From GCA-2688265 sp964527395 (GTDB lineage: Archaea; Nanobdellota; Nanobdellia; Woesearchaeales; GW2011-AR9): 64,000 nucleotides of DNA. Below are positions 22,568-31,588 of the stretch, piece after piece. The notes under the pieces were generated by a model. It was not told the origin of the DNA, did not search any database, and saw only the letters and a list, made by a program, of their open reading frames with translations. The stretch covers positions 1-64,000 of the forward strand of contig CAZGQD010000007.1 of NCBI GenBank assembly GCA_964527395.1. Reading direction: 5' to 3'. The translations under genes were made by a program, and so were the position numbers. The number at the start of each line of letters is the position of its first letter. Within the stretch, counting starts at the first letter, position 1.

Positions 22568-23869
22568 ATGGTATTTGATGCTAGTAAGTATTTGTATTCC
22601 CTTCAACACTTTGGTGTGAAGTTAGGGCTTTCGCGTATGGAGAAACTAATGTCAGTGCTTGGTGATCCTCATGCTTCTTTTGCTACAGTGCATGTGGCAG
22701 GAACAAATGGGAAAGGGTCTGTTTGTGCAATGCTGGCTTCTGTGCTTAAAGCTGCTGGGTTTAAAGTTGGGCTTTATACTAGTCCACATTTAGTTAAGTT
22801 TAATGAAAGAATTAGTGTTGTTGGTGAAGCAATTAGTGAGGAGGATTTGTCTTCTATAACTTTGTCAATTAAGGAACGTTTTAATGACAGTAAAATTACT
22901 TTTTTTGAGTTTACAACAGCTGTGGCGTTTGAGTATTTTGCTCGAGAAGGTGTTGATATTGCGATAATTGAAGTTGGACTTGGGGGTCGGCTAGATGCAA
23001 CTAATGTGATTAAACCAATTGTGTCTGTGATTACTAATATTGACCTTGACCATACAAAAGTTCTTGGTGAAACACGTTCTGAAATTGCTTTTGAGAAAGG
23101 AGGGATCATAAAAAGTGGAGTGCCGGTTGTTTGTGGTGAACGTAACACTGAGATAATATCTTTGTTTGAGAAGATTTGCTCTGAGAGAAGGAGTGAAATA
23201 TTTTCTGTTGATTATAATTATTCTATTTTGTCGTCTACAATTCATGAGCAAAAGTTTAGTTATGGTGGTTTGGAGTTTAAGCTTTCTTTGCTTGGTGAAC
23301 ATCAAATAGGTAATGCCTGTATAGTGTTAAAAGTACTTGAGTTACTTAGATCTAAGGGTTTTAATGTTTCTAAAGAAGCTATTGATGTTGGGTTTGCTGC
23401 TGTAAAATGGCCTGGGCGTTTACAAGTATTGTCTGAAAAACCGTTAGTAATGCTTGATGGCGCACATAATCCTGCTGGAATGGCTAAGTTGGAGGAATTT
23501 TTGAGTGAGAAATTGTTTGCAGAGACTCCTTTTGATAAGTTAGATGAAGAAAAGGCTAAAAATCCTGCTTTTGATAGGAAAAATGTATGTGTAATTGGAA
23601 TATCTACTGGTAAAGATGTTGAGTGGATCTTTGAGAAGATTTCTGAATACTTTCAATCTGTGATAATTACTGAAGCTTCACATAGAGCTATTGCTAAAGA
23701 AGAGTTGGCCGAGGTTGCTGATTACTATTTTACTGGAATTGAGATTTCTGAGATTGGATCTGCTTTAGATTTGGCTAAAGAGAAAGTTGGAGCTGATGGG
23801 TTTGTGCTGGTTACTGGATCATTGTATGTAATTGGTGATGTTTTAGCTGGGATTGAAGGTAAAATGTAG
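22568..23869 (+). CDS. folC: Folylpolyglutamate/dihydrofolate synthase
   Basis: ATP-dependent ligase adding glutamate to folates. The P-loop HVAGTNGKGS ends at about residue 51, followed by GLYTSPHL and ERISV, FFEFTT, IIEVGLGGRLDATN, ITNIDLDH and LDGAHNPAG, all family hallmarks in order. ATG 22568 is preferred to an upstream start because of the TATA box and the normal N-terminus (MVFDASKYLYSLQHFG). Length 433 is typical. It is divergent from thyA and belongs with folK, folA and glyA. Confidence 0.93.
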   Translation: MVFDASKYLYSLQHFGVKLGLSRMEKLMSVLGDPHASFATVHVAGTNGKGSVCAMLASVLKAAGFKVGLYTSPHLVKFNERISVVGEAISEEDLSSITLSIKERFNDSKITFFEFTTAVAFEYFAREGVDIAIIEVGLGGRLDATNVIKPIVSVITNIDLDHTKVLGETRSEIAFEKGGIIKSGVPVVCGERNTEIISLFEKICSERRSEIFSVDYNYSILSSTIHEQKFSYGGLEFKLSLLGEHQIGNACIVLKVLELLRSKGFNVSKEAIDVGFAAVKWPGRLQVLSEKPLVMLDGAHNPAGMAKLEEFLSEKLFAETPFDKLDEEKAKNPAFDRKNVCVIGISTGKDVEWIFEKISEYFQSVIITEASHRAIAKEELAEVADYYFTGIEISEIGSALDLAKEKVGADGFVLVTGSLYVIGDVLAGIEGKM

Positions 23870-23922
23870 TTTAGTTTTGAAAAGATCGATTAATTTGAGG
23901 CGTATTTGTGTTTCTTCTTGGA

Positions 23923-23936
23923 GTTCGCATAATGTT
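23923..23936 (+). repeat. Dispersed 14-base repeat, copy R1j
   Basis: GTTCGCATAATGTT, preceded by TTCTTCTTGGA, about 50 bases after folC and upstream of the lipoprotein cluster. This exact copy lies 13 kb from the others. Confidence 0.8.
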
Positions 23937-24037
23937 TGTGGTTGTGTCTGTTTCATATATGATTAACCTACAGATAGTAGTGTTTTTCGTGATTTTAACT
24001 GGTTATATTTATAAAAAAGAGCCATATTTTGAGCTTA

Positions 24038-24859
24038 ATGAGAGATTCATCAAGATTGGTTGGATTAGCTGGGTTTTTAGGAGCAGGATTAACTAGTTCT
24101 GGCTGTGGTTCAGATTGGATTATAACTAGTGCGCCGCTTTTTGCAGATAAGACTATTGTAGAAGAATGTGCATCACTTAGTAGAATTTCTGATTACGAAG
24201 ATATTTGTGCTGTGTTCGCAGATGGAGAGCAAGTAGCAGAAGATAATTGTAATTATGGGTTTTTAGCTTCGCAAAATAGAGTTGACCAGTTCATTGATAG
24301 AGAGTTAGCTGAAGGTGAATATGAAGTTTTCCCTATTATAAGTGAAACTGAAATTTTGACAGGCACAGGGTATTCTTCAGTAGAAGGAAGTCTAGTCAGT
24401 TTAGCAGAAAATCAAAGTGTAGATTTGGTTAAGAAAAATGTAGTAATTGGACAGCATTATGAGGAAACTTTTTTGACTTGTTCTTATGCTTGGCTAGAAG
24501 GAGAAAATGTATGTGATGAAGGCCTATATTCAAGTTCTACAAAAATAGGAATGGGTGTTGAATATAATGGAGAAGAACTTCATGAAATTGTTGATGTTTT
24601 AAGTGGAATTGGGATTTCATTGAAAAGTAATGTATTATATGATGTAGAATGGGATTGTTTTAGAATTTATGCTGGTGCTAACTTAGAAGTAGAAAATGAT
24701 TCAGGAGAAACTACTTTTTCCAATACGAGAATAGGAGAATTTGATTCTTTAGATGCTGCTGAAACATTAACAGTTGATTTTGTTGATAGTGTTCATGATT
24801 ATCATGAATTATTTGATAGCTACGTTATTAGTGGTAGTGATACTGGAAATTATGAATAA
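24038..24859 (+). CDS. Exported lipoprotein-like protein, tandem family member 1
   Basis: First of three adjacent homologues. Leader MRDSSRLVGLAGFLGAGL ends at a lipobox-like SSGC. Family landmarks: ECASL, a mid-protein C-x-x-F, TGYSS, the pair CSYAWLEGENVCDE and YDVEWDCF near the end. ATG 24038 lies 20-29 bases after TTTATAAAAA. The conserved cysteines suggest disulphides, hence an extracellular location. Function unknown. Confidence 0.7.
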   Translation: MRDSSRLVGLAGFLGAGLTSSGCGSDWIITSAPLFADKTIVEECASLSRISDYEDICAVFADGEQVAEDNCNYGFLASQNRVDQFIDRELAEGEYEVFPIISETEILTGTGYSSVEGSLVSLAENQSVDLVKKNVVIGQHYEETFLTCSYAWLEGENVCDEGLYSSSTKIGMGVEYNGEELHEIVDVLSGIGISLKSNVLYDVEWDCFRIYAGANLEVENDSGETTFSNTRIGEFDSLDAAETLTVDFVDSVHDYHELFDSYVISGSDTGNYE

Positions 24860-24965
24860 AGTGGACAATATAGTAGTGGACTTGCTGCAGGAGAATTGAA
24901 CAGAGTGTCTGTTTTTAACTTATATGAATGAAAATAACAATTGAATTTAGTGAGGAATTATAAAA

Positions 24966-25727
24966 ATGACAAATAGATTAGGATTAGTTGGATTATTAGG
25001 AGCAGGGTTAAGTAGTGGGTGTGTTCCGGAATATCGTGCAGTTCCACAAATGGGATCTGTTATGGTTACAGATGAAACTATTACTGATTGTGCTTCATTA
25101 TTTTTGCTAGATGATGCTGGACTTTGTGACACTTTCATTGATGATAGTACTGCAAAAGGACTGTGTCTTAATAACTATGCTGCAGCTCAAGATGAAGCAT
25201 TAGGATTATTAGAATTGGCAGATACTGCTGAAGGTAGCTTAGTAGGGAGTTTAGAAGGTGAAGGTAGTTTTTCAAGTTCTCTTGGATATTCGGCTGATCA
25301 AGAGGCATTAGTTAGTTTAGATCAAGCAGAAACTGTTGATACAATTGAAAGGTTTTTTACTGTTTTTCAGAATTCTTCTGATAGTCCGTTCTTTTCTTGT
25401 AGTTACATTAAAGCAGCAGGAGGAAATGCATGTGAAGATGCAGTGTATTTAGTCTCTGCATTTGCTGGGAATGAATTTGATTCAGAATTACCATTTGGTG
25501 AACAAGGAAATGTTAGGATTGATCTAACAAGACCTTTAAATTATGTTGTTGAAGAAGGATGTTATTCTGTTTTTGATGAAGCTATGCTAAATGTGAGCCC
25601 TTCTGTTGGAGAAGCTTTTATTGGGGCTACTGAAGGGAACTTAGACAATGCTTATCTCTTAGATGCTGAAGCAAGAACAATTTCTGCTGTTGATTTTATC
25701 TTTGCAGCAGATGTGACTTATGATTAG
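24966..25727 (+). CDS. Exported lipoprotein-like protein, tandem family member 2
   Basis: Leader MTNRLGLVGLLGAGLSSGC, then DCASLF, LCLNNY, LGYSADQEALVSLDQ, CSYIKAAGGNACED and NYVVEEGCYSVF. The same landmarks in the same order occur in the neighbours on each side, so the cluster arose by duplication. GTGAGG about 11 bases before the ATG could be a Shine-Dalgarno site. Acidic throughout. Function unknown. Confidence 0.7.
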   Translation: MTNRLGLVGLLGAGLSSGCVPEYRAVPQMGSVMVTDETITDCASLFLLDDAGLCDTFIDDSTAKGLCLNNYAAAQDEALGLLELADTAEGSLVGSLEGEGSFSSSLGYSADQEALVSLDQAETVDTIERFFTVFQNSSDSPFFSCSYIKAAGGNACEDAVYLVSAFAGNEFDSELPFGEQGNVRIDLTRPLNYVVEEGCYSVFDEAMLNVSPSVGEAFIGATEGNLDNAYLLDAEARTISAVDFIFAADVTYD

Positions 25728-25791
25728 AATTGATTTTATTTTTTTATTTAATTAGCACATTGAAAAAAATTGAAAAAAGTGAGTGAATGAA

Positions 25792-26580
25792 ATGGGAAAT
25801 AGATTTGGATTAAATGGAGTATTAAGTTTAGGAGTATTAAGCCTTGGAATTGGTAGTGGCTGTACTCCGCCATCTTGGTATCCTTTCCCTAAAAGTGATG
25901 ATTACAATTTGAGTGAAGATGTTTATGAAGGTTGTGCTTCATTATATTCACAAGAAGATATTTCTGATTTATGTGAAGCTTTTTCTTTTGGAGATGAAAA
26001 TTTGAATGCTTTATGTGTTGAAAATTATGAAAATGTTCAGGAGATTGGTTTAGAGTCTTTTGAGGGAATTATTGATGAAGTGCATGACTTAGCAGCAGGA
26101 GATGTTGAGAATACAGAAAGATTAACTACCACAACAGGATATTCTCTAGAAAGGGATGCTTTTATTAGCTTAGATGAAGGAGTTTCAGTTGGACTTAAAG
26201 AAAAGGCATTTGTTTTAAATGACAATGAATTTTTTGGTGGAACATATTTTGATTGTAGATATATTTTGCTTGATGGTGACAATGTTTGTGATAACCCAAA
26301 ATATTCTAGTTCTGTCCTGTTTAGCCATAACCTTCATGGAGATCAAAGTCTTGAAGGTTTTTTAAGTGGAAAAATTGAATTTGTTCGTAATATCCAATAT
26401 GTTGTTGAAGAAGAATGTTTTGATGTTTTTTATGGAGCCGAATTGAATATTAAGAGAACAGGGATGGAGAGTTTTTCTGGCAATGCAAGTGTAGGTTATG
26501 AGAGCCTTTTATATGCAGAAACAGATTTAATAGATGCAGTTGATACAGCAACTGATGTGATCATGAATTATCAGTATTAA
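25792..26580 (+). CDS. Exported lipoprotein-like protein, tandem family member 3
   Basis: Leader MGNRFGLNGVLSLGVL runs to GSGC; then GCASLY, LCVENYENVQ, TGYSLERDAFISLDEG, CRYILLDGDNVCDN and QYVVEEECFDVF, closest to member 2. GTG 25783 could add three residues, but ATG 25792 matches the neighbours' N-termini. A pair of phosphatase genes begins 30 bases downstream. Confidence 0.7.
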   Translation: MGNRFGLNGVLSLGVLSLGIGSGCTPPSWYPFPKSDDYNLSEDVYEGCASLYSQEDISDLCEAFSFGDENLNALCVENYENVQEIGLESFEGIIDEVHDLAAGDVENTERLTTTTGYSLERDAFISLDEGVSVGLKEKAFVLNDNEFFGGTYFDCRYILLDGDNVCDNPKYSSSVLFSHNLHGDQSLEGFLSGKIEFVRNIQYVVEEECFDVFYGAELNIKRTGMESFSGNASVGYESLLYAETDLIDAVDTATDVIMNYQY

Positions 26581-26610
26581 CTTATAAATAAACTACTTTT
26601 CTATTGAATT

Positions 26611-27633
26611 ATGCAAATTTCACCATATTTTTTAAAGGACAGATTAAGTTATGAATGTTTTAGTAGGTATCAGGTTGGTTCTACATTAGTTGAAATTGCA
26701 GCTGGTTCTTTAGTTCATATTGGAAGAGAAGAGATTTTGAATCGTGATTCATTTTCGTTTGGACCAGTTATGCGTTCTGGAGAAACAAAAGGCGTCATAA
26801 CAGGTGCTTTTGATGGGATGGGAACTTATTTTGAATCATTTATTGTGGCGCAAATGGCTGCTGAGATGCTTGTAGTTTATGCATGCGAGAGAGATCAAGA
26901 GTTTGATGCTAATGAATTTATTGAAGATTATTTTGAAGAAACTGTTCCAGATAGTGTTCATTCTAGAACAATGGTTGAAAGATTGAATATTTTGGCTAGA
27001 ACTAATGAAGAAATTGGACTTGATGTGCTAGTTAAAGAACATATATCGCCTGTTTTGCATGCATATCGTGAAATTGTGCAAAAAGAGTGTGGAACTACAG
27101 CTGCCTTGCAATTGCATCGTGAAGCTTGCGTGGATTTATATTTTCAAGGAGATACATGTAATATTTGGCGTGAAGGAAGAGAATATTTCTGGGGAGGAGA
27201 ACATACTGATGCTGCTGAGGTTAAGAGATTATCTGAATATGAGAATAAATTTCCTTTGGAAAGAAGAGATGAATTAATTGGTGTGAAGAAAAGAAATATT
27301 GTTTCATATGGACTTACTTATGTTTATCCTTTTTTAGATCACCTAGAGGTTTTAAATGTGTCTGAGGCAGATATAGTTATGTCAATGACAGATGGTTTTG
27401 AAAGACTGCGTGCAGCTAGAATAAAAGAAGTCATCTCTGAGTTGGATAGAAGAGAAAGACCATTGAATATTGTTAATTCCATAATTAGGGCTGCAGGACA
27501 TACTAGAAATACAGACGATAAAACTATTGTTTTGGCTAGGCGTAGTGGTCCTTTAGTTCCCGAGATTCAAGTAGCTGAAAGTCAGGAAAATAGAGAAGGG
27601 TTTTTGTCTAATTTTAGGAATATTTTTAGATGA
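26611..27633 (+). CDS. PPM/PP2C-like Ser/Thr phosphatase, copy 1
   Basis: Motifs of metal-dependent PPM phosphatases appear in order: NRDSFSFG, GVITGAFDGMGTYFE (metal Asp-Gly), CGTTAALQLH, YFQGDTCNIWREG, DIVMSMTDGFERL and NTDDKTIVLAR. Length 340. The sequence is well off the mainstream family. CTTATAAATAA precedes the ATG at leaderless distance. A paralogue follows immediately. The target might be phosphoproteins of a signalling system; no kinase is seen nearby. Confidence 0.75.
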   Translation: MQISPYFLKDRLSYECFSRYQVGSTLVEIAAGSLVHIGREEILNRDSFSFGPVMRSGETKGVITGAFDGMGTYFESFIVAQMAAEMLVVYACERDQEFDANEFIEDYFEETVPDSVHSRTMVERLNILARTNEEIGLDVLVKEHISPVLHAYREIVQKECGTTAALQLHREACVDLYFQGDTCNIWREGREYFWGGEHTDAAEVKRLSEYENKFPLERRDELIGVKKRNIVSYGLTYVYPFLDHLEVLNVSEADIVMSMTDGFERLRAARIKEVISELDRRERPLNIVNSIIRAAGHTRNTDDKTIVLARRSGPLVPEIQVAESQENREGFLSNFRNIFR

Positions 27634-27781
27634 AGGATACTGTAAAAAAGGGTTTTTTGATCATTTTGGTGGTTTTTTAGGTCGATTAATTGTTTGATAG
27701 TGATCAATTGATTGTTTCTTTAATTTGCTACACCTATTGTAGTAGATCTTGTTTATACTAAGTTTTGTTTTAGTTTGTTTT

Positions 27782-28924
27782 ATGCCAATAACAACAACAA
27801 ACAATGTCGGAAGACGAAATTATGGGCTTTTAGGAAGCTATGAAGTGGGTTTGACAACAATTGATATTGCAGCAAGTTCAGCTGTGAACACAAAATATGG
27901 CGATGATCTCAATCGCGATGCATTATATTTTGGACCAGTAATACGTTCTGGAGAAACAGTTGGAGTAATTGGAGGAGTTTTTGATGGGATTGGAGCAGCT
28001 GTAGAATCTGCGAGTGCCTCTAGAATGGCAGCCGCTATGCTAGGAGTATACGCAAGTGAACGTGGTTCAAGTAATGCTATACGTTTTTTGTGTCCATATT
28101 TTAAGAAATTTAGTCCGCGTGATGCTCATATTCAAACTATGATGATGAAGGTTGATGAACTTGGACGTACTACTAATGATGTTTCGCTTGGTGATTTATC
28201 AAGAGAATTTATTCGACCAGTGTTGGTTGCATATAAAGCATTGACTGAAGCTACAACAGGAAAGAGGAGTAGTTGTGGAACAACTTCGGCATTACAGTTT
28301 CATACTGAAAATGACACATCATTATATTTTCAAGGTGATGCTGGGAATATCTGGCGAAGGAAAGGAGATTACTTGTGGGGAGGTGAACATTCATTAGTTG
28401 CACTTCAACAAGGATTATTTCCAAAGCAACAAGAGTTACCTTTAGGTTTAAGAGACAAATTAATGTTTTTACCAGGCAGAAATAGAATTTTTTCTAGTGC
28501 AGGAGGATTTCATCCATATACTGAAAGTCTTGAAGCAGTAACAGTAGCTGAAACTGATTTAATTATGTCAATGACAGATGGTTTGGAGAAAATTGGTAGT
28601 GGCAATATGAAACGAATGGCAGATGAACTTGGAGATGGAGTGACAGTTAACAATTTAGCTGAAAAATTAATGGAAGCTGCAAGATTAAGTGGAAATACAG
28701 ATGATAAAACTGTTTTAGTTGCACAAAGACGCGTAAGATCTGCTCCTGCTTCAAAGACGTTGGCAGCAGCATTACGTCCTACTCCAAAATATGTTCATAG
28801 TAGAAATGGGTCTGGAGTTTTCACAGGTATGATTGCAAATGCAGGAAGAGTTGGTGGCCCAAGAGGTGTTAAACCTGTTGGAGTTTCCCGTCCTACAGAT
28901 TCTGGTGGCTATATCGGAGTTTAG
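27782..28924 (+). CDS. PPM/PP2C-like Ser/Thr phosphatase, copy 2
   Basis: A paralogue of the preceding gene: NRDALYFGP, RSGETVGVIGGVFDGIG, CGTTSALQFH, YFQGDAGNIWR, DLIMSMTDGLEKI and NTDDKTVLVAQR. A basic, Gly-rich C-terminal tail of about 60 residues is unique to this copy. ATG 27782 lies about 23-33 bases after GTTTATACTAA; the frame upstream of it is hydrophobic and unlikely. A small palindrome, CTACAcctatTGTAG, lies near 27728. Confidence 0.75.
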   Translation: MPITTTNNVGRRNYGLLGSYEVGLTTIDIAASSAVNTKYGDDLNRDALYFGPVIRSGETVGVIGGVFDGIGAAVESASASRMAAAMLGVYASERGSSNAIRFLCPYFKKFSPRDAHIQTMMMKVDELGRTTNDVSLGDLSREFIRPVLVAYKALTEATTGKRSSCGTTSALQFHTENDTSLYFQGDAGNIWRRKGDYLWGGEHSLVALQQGLFPKQQELPLGLRDKLMFLPGRNRIFSSAGGFHPYTESLEAVTVAETDLIMSMTDGLEKIGSGNMKRMADELGDGVTVNNLAEKLMEAARLSGNTDDKTVLVAQRRVRSAPASKTLAAALRPTPKYVHSRNGSGVFTGMIANAGRVGGPRGVKPVGVSRPTDSGGYIGV

Positions 28925-29028
28925 ATGAGGATAGTTCTTTTTATTTTCTTGATTTTTCTTTATTCTGTGTTTATTGATTGTTTATTGATTATTTGTTAGT
29001 TATTGGTTTGTATTTTAGGTTCTTTGTC

Positions 29029-30375
29029 CTATTCGCTTCTTAGACTAGTTGCAGGATCTTGATTTGCTGCTTTTCTAGCTGGTAAATAGCCGCAAAGTAC
29101 TCCGAACAATGCTGATGAGATGATTATAATTGCTAAGAAGAAGTAATTTATCTCAATAATAAATAGGTTTGGAGCTACAAAATTTAGGAAAGCGTATTCT
29201 AAGGATTTTGCAAAACTTATTCCAATAATTACTCCAATTAATCCACCAATCAGACCGAAAATAGCACTTTCTGTTAAGAATAAGGTTAAGATTTGCCATT
29301 TTTTTGCTCCTACAGCTTTAAGAACACCGATTTCTCTTCTTCTTTCTAAAACTGCTGTAAACATAGTGTTCATAATACCAACACCACCTACGAAAAGACT
29401 GATTGCTGCTATTCCTACCAATACTGCTGAAACTGCTGTTAAAATTGCTTCAAATGAAGCTGCCATCTGCTGCGTTGTTTGAATCTCAAAGTCTTCTTTA
29501 TTTTCTTCTAGATCTCTGTGTTTTCTAAGTTCTTTTGTAATTTTATCTTTTATATTGGTTAGATCTTCACCTGTTTCAACTTCAGCTATGATGAAACCTA
29601 ACTCTTCTTTTTTGTGATTGAATATTTCCCAATATGTTTCTATTGGTATACTAATACTTCTATCATCAATAGAATTTCCTATCGCTTGCCAAAAGCCAAC
29701 TGCTTTGAATTCATGACCTTGAATGGCGATTTTGTCTCCTAATTCCACGTTTTTTTCGAACAAATTACTTCTTAAGTAGTCTTGAGCTAAAACAGCTTTG
29801 TATTTGTCGCCTTTTTCTATTGCTCTACCGCTTGCTAACCTGAAATTTTGTCCTTCACCAATTAGTTCTCTGGCTTCTGGGTCATCATCGCTACCGTAAA
29901 CTAAGAAATATCTTGTTTTGTCATTGTATTCGATGGCCCCTGTTGTGTAAATGAAACCGGCAGTTCTTTTTACACCCAAGGTCTTTTCAACTATTTCTTT
30001 ATCGTCAGTGGTGAGAGGAGTTGCTGTTTGTGAGAGGCCTGCAGTAAGAGCGCTTCCTTTTGGGTTTATAAATAAAATGTCTGAACCTAATGTGTCAAGT
30101 TGGGCTGAAAGAGCTGTTTTTAAACCCATGCCGATTAATAAAAGAGAAACTATTGCTAGGACTCCTATAATAATTCCAAACAAAGTTAGCCAACTTCTCT
30201 TTTTTCTTTGTCTTAGTTGTTTTGTGACAAGAGCGAAATAGTCTTTGAATAATGCAAACTTTGTGTCAAAAGTAGATTTACTGTTTCTTGAATTGTTAGA
30301 AGCAATTTTTTTTACTGAATCTAGGTTTTTTTGAGCTTTTTTCTTTGGTTTTGATTGGTGGTTTTGATTCTTCAT
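29029..30375 (-). CDS. ABC transporter permease, FtsX/MacB type (2)
   Basis: A permease with one N-terminal transmembrane helix (about 62-84), a large extracytoplasmic domain, and three C-terminal helices around SLFVGGVGIMNTMFTAVLERRREIGVLKAVGA, the MacB/LolC FtsX signature. A Lys/Asn/Ser-rich cytoplasmic N-terminal extension of about 55 residues is unusual. The start overlaps the upstream permease stop by 4 bases (ATGA). The ATPase partner is probably at 35803. Confidence 0.88.
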   Translation of the reverse strand: MKNQNHQSKPKKKAQKNLDSVKKIASNNSRNSKSTFDTKFALFKDYFALVTKQLRQRKKRSWLTLFGIIIGVLAIVSLLLIGMGLKTALSAQLDTLGSDILFINPKGSALTAGLSQTATPLTTDDKEIVEKTLGVKRTAGFIYTTGAIEYNDKTRYFLVYGSDDDPEARELIGEGQNFRLASGRAIEKGDKYKAVLAQDYLRSNLFEKNVELGDKIAIQGHEFKAVGFWQAIGNSIDDRSISIPIETYWEIFNHKKEELGFIIAEVETGEDLTNIKDKITKELRKHRDLEENKEDFEIQTTQQMAASFEAILTAVSAVLVGIAAISLFVGGVGIMNTMFTAVLERRREIGVLKAVGAKKWQILTLFLTESAIFGLIGGLIGVIIGISFAKSLEYAFLNFVAPNLFIIEINYFFLAIIIISSALFGVLCGYLPARKAANQDPATSLRSE

Positions 30376-31577
30376 TTTCGCATCGCCTCCACTGGAGTGA
30401 TCATGCTCGCTTCATTACTAGGAAAATAACCACTAAGAGCACCAATTATAGTTGAAAGTAATGTTAATGTGATTAAAAGGATTGGAGAGATATTTATTTG
30501 GACCAAATTAATTGACAACTGAGTGATTAAGACATATTCTATCAAAAGAGCGATTGATGAACCGATAATTATCCCAAAAACTCCTCCAATAAAGCCCAAA
30601 ATGGCACTCTCAGTTAAAAAAAGGTTTTTTATGTCAGATCTTTTTGCTCCAATTGAACGAAGAATGCCTATTTCATTGGTTCTTTCTACTACATTTGTAT
30701 ACATTGTGTTCATAATGCCTACGCTGCCAACGAACAAAGCTATTGATGCTATACCTACTAGAACACCTTGAAGAACTATGATTATACTGTTAAGAGTATT
30801 CAAAAGGTTTTGAGGACTTTCTACTGAGAAATCTTCACTTCCTTTTTTAACAGCCCTAATATCTCTTAACTCATCTTCTATTTTTGGGATTAATTTGTTT
30901 AATTCTTCAGTTGTTTGGACAATGATTGCATCATAATCCTGATCTATTTGAAGGATTGATCTTAATGTTTCTTCAGGGATTATTATAGCGTCATCTTTTT
31001 GAGGGTTACCAGTTGATTCAAAAATGCCTGAAACTTCTAACTCTTGATTTTCTACCAAGATTTTGTCTCTAAGTCCTACTCCTTTGTCAAAGGAGCTTAT
31101 TGCAATGTTTTTACCAATTGTTATTTCAAAACTGTCTTTTTTTGGAAGTCTTCCTTTTTCTAAATGATAGTCCATAGCTTCAAGTACTAGGTCTAGTTCA
31201 GTTTGATCTTCAGGAATACTAGCAATAGGGACGTTTTTTACTTCTTCTTCATATTCTATGTTTGTAAGCCTGATCAATCTTCCGACAACTAAGTTTGCTC
31301 CATTGATTTTTTGAATCTTTTCTTTATCTTTGATTGTTAGTGGCATAGAAACTGCTGTTCCAGGTGGACCAAAACCAGCAGTAGCTGCAGTGATTATGAT
31401 TTTGTCTGAACCTAAACTAGCAAATTCTTGCTCAATTCCACTTTTTATGCCACTAGTGATTAGAATAAGAGTTATAACTGAAGCTATTCCAATTGTGATA
31501 GCAAAAACTGTTAAGAAGAGCCTTAGTTTACGTTTAAATATGTTCTTGATGATGAATTTAAAGAAATCTGCTCTCAT
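30372..31577 (-). CDS. ABC transporter permease, FtsX/MacB type (1)
   Basis: Same topology as its neighbour: one helix at about 18-38, an extracytoplasmic domain, and the C-terminal FtsX block ALFVGSVGIMNTMYTNVVERTNEIGILRSIGAK. The two permeases probably form a heterodimer. 11 bases downstream of the CARDB-like gene, so an operon is likely. Confidence 0.88.
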   Translation of the reverse strand: MRADFFKFIIKNIFKRKLRLFLTVFAITIGIASVITLILITSGIKSGIEQEFASLGSDKIIITAATAGFGPPGTAVSMPLTIKDKEKIQKINGANLVVGRLIRLTNIEYEEEVKNVPIASIPEDQTELDLVLEAMDYHLEKGRLPKKDSFEITIGKNIAISSFDKGVGLRDKILVENQELEVSGIFESTGNPQKDDAIIIPEETLRSILQIDQDYDAIIVQTTEELNKLIPKIEDELRDIRAVKKGSEDFSVESPQNLLNTLNSIIIVLQGVLVGIASIALFVGSVGIMNTMYTNVVERTNEIGILRSIGAKRSDIKNLFLTESAILGFIGGVFGIIIGSSIALLIEYVLITQLSINLVQINISPILLITLTLLSTIIGALSGYFPSNEASMITPVEAMRK

Positions 31578-31588
31578 GTTTTGAGCAC

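Noticed and set aside
23908..24096. Open frame starting at the repeat copy before the lipoprotein cluster
   Set aside because: Hydrophobic translation without a family; the lipoprotein frame at 24038 has a TATA box and paralogues.
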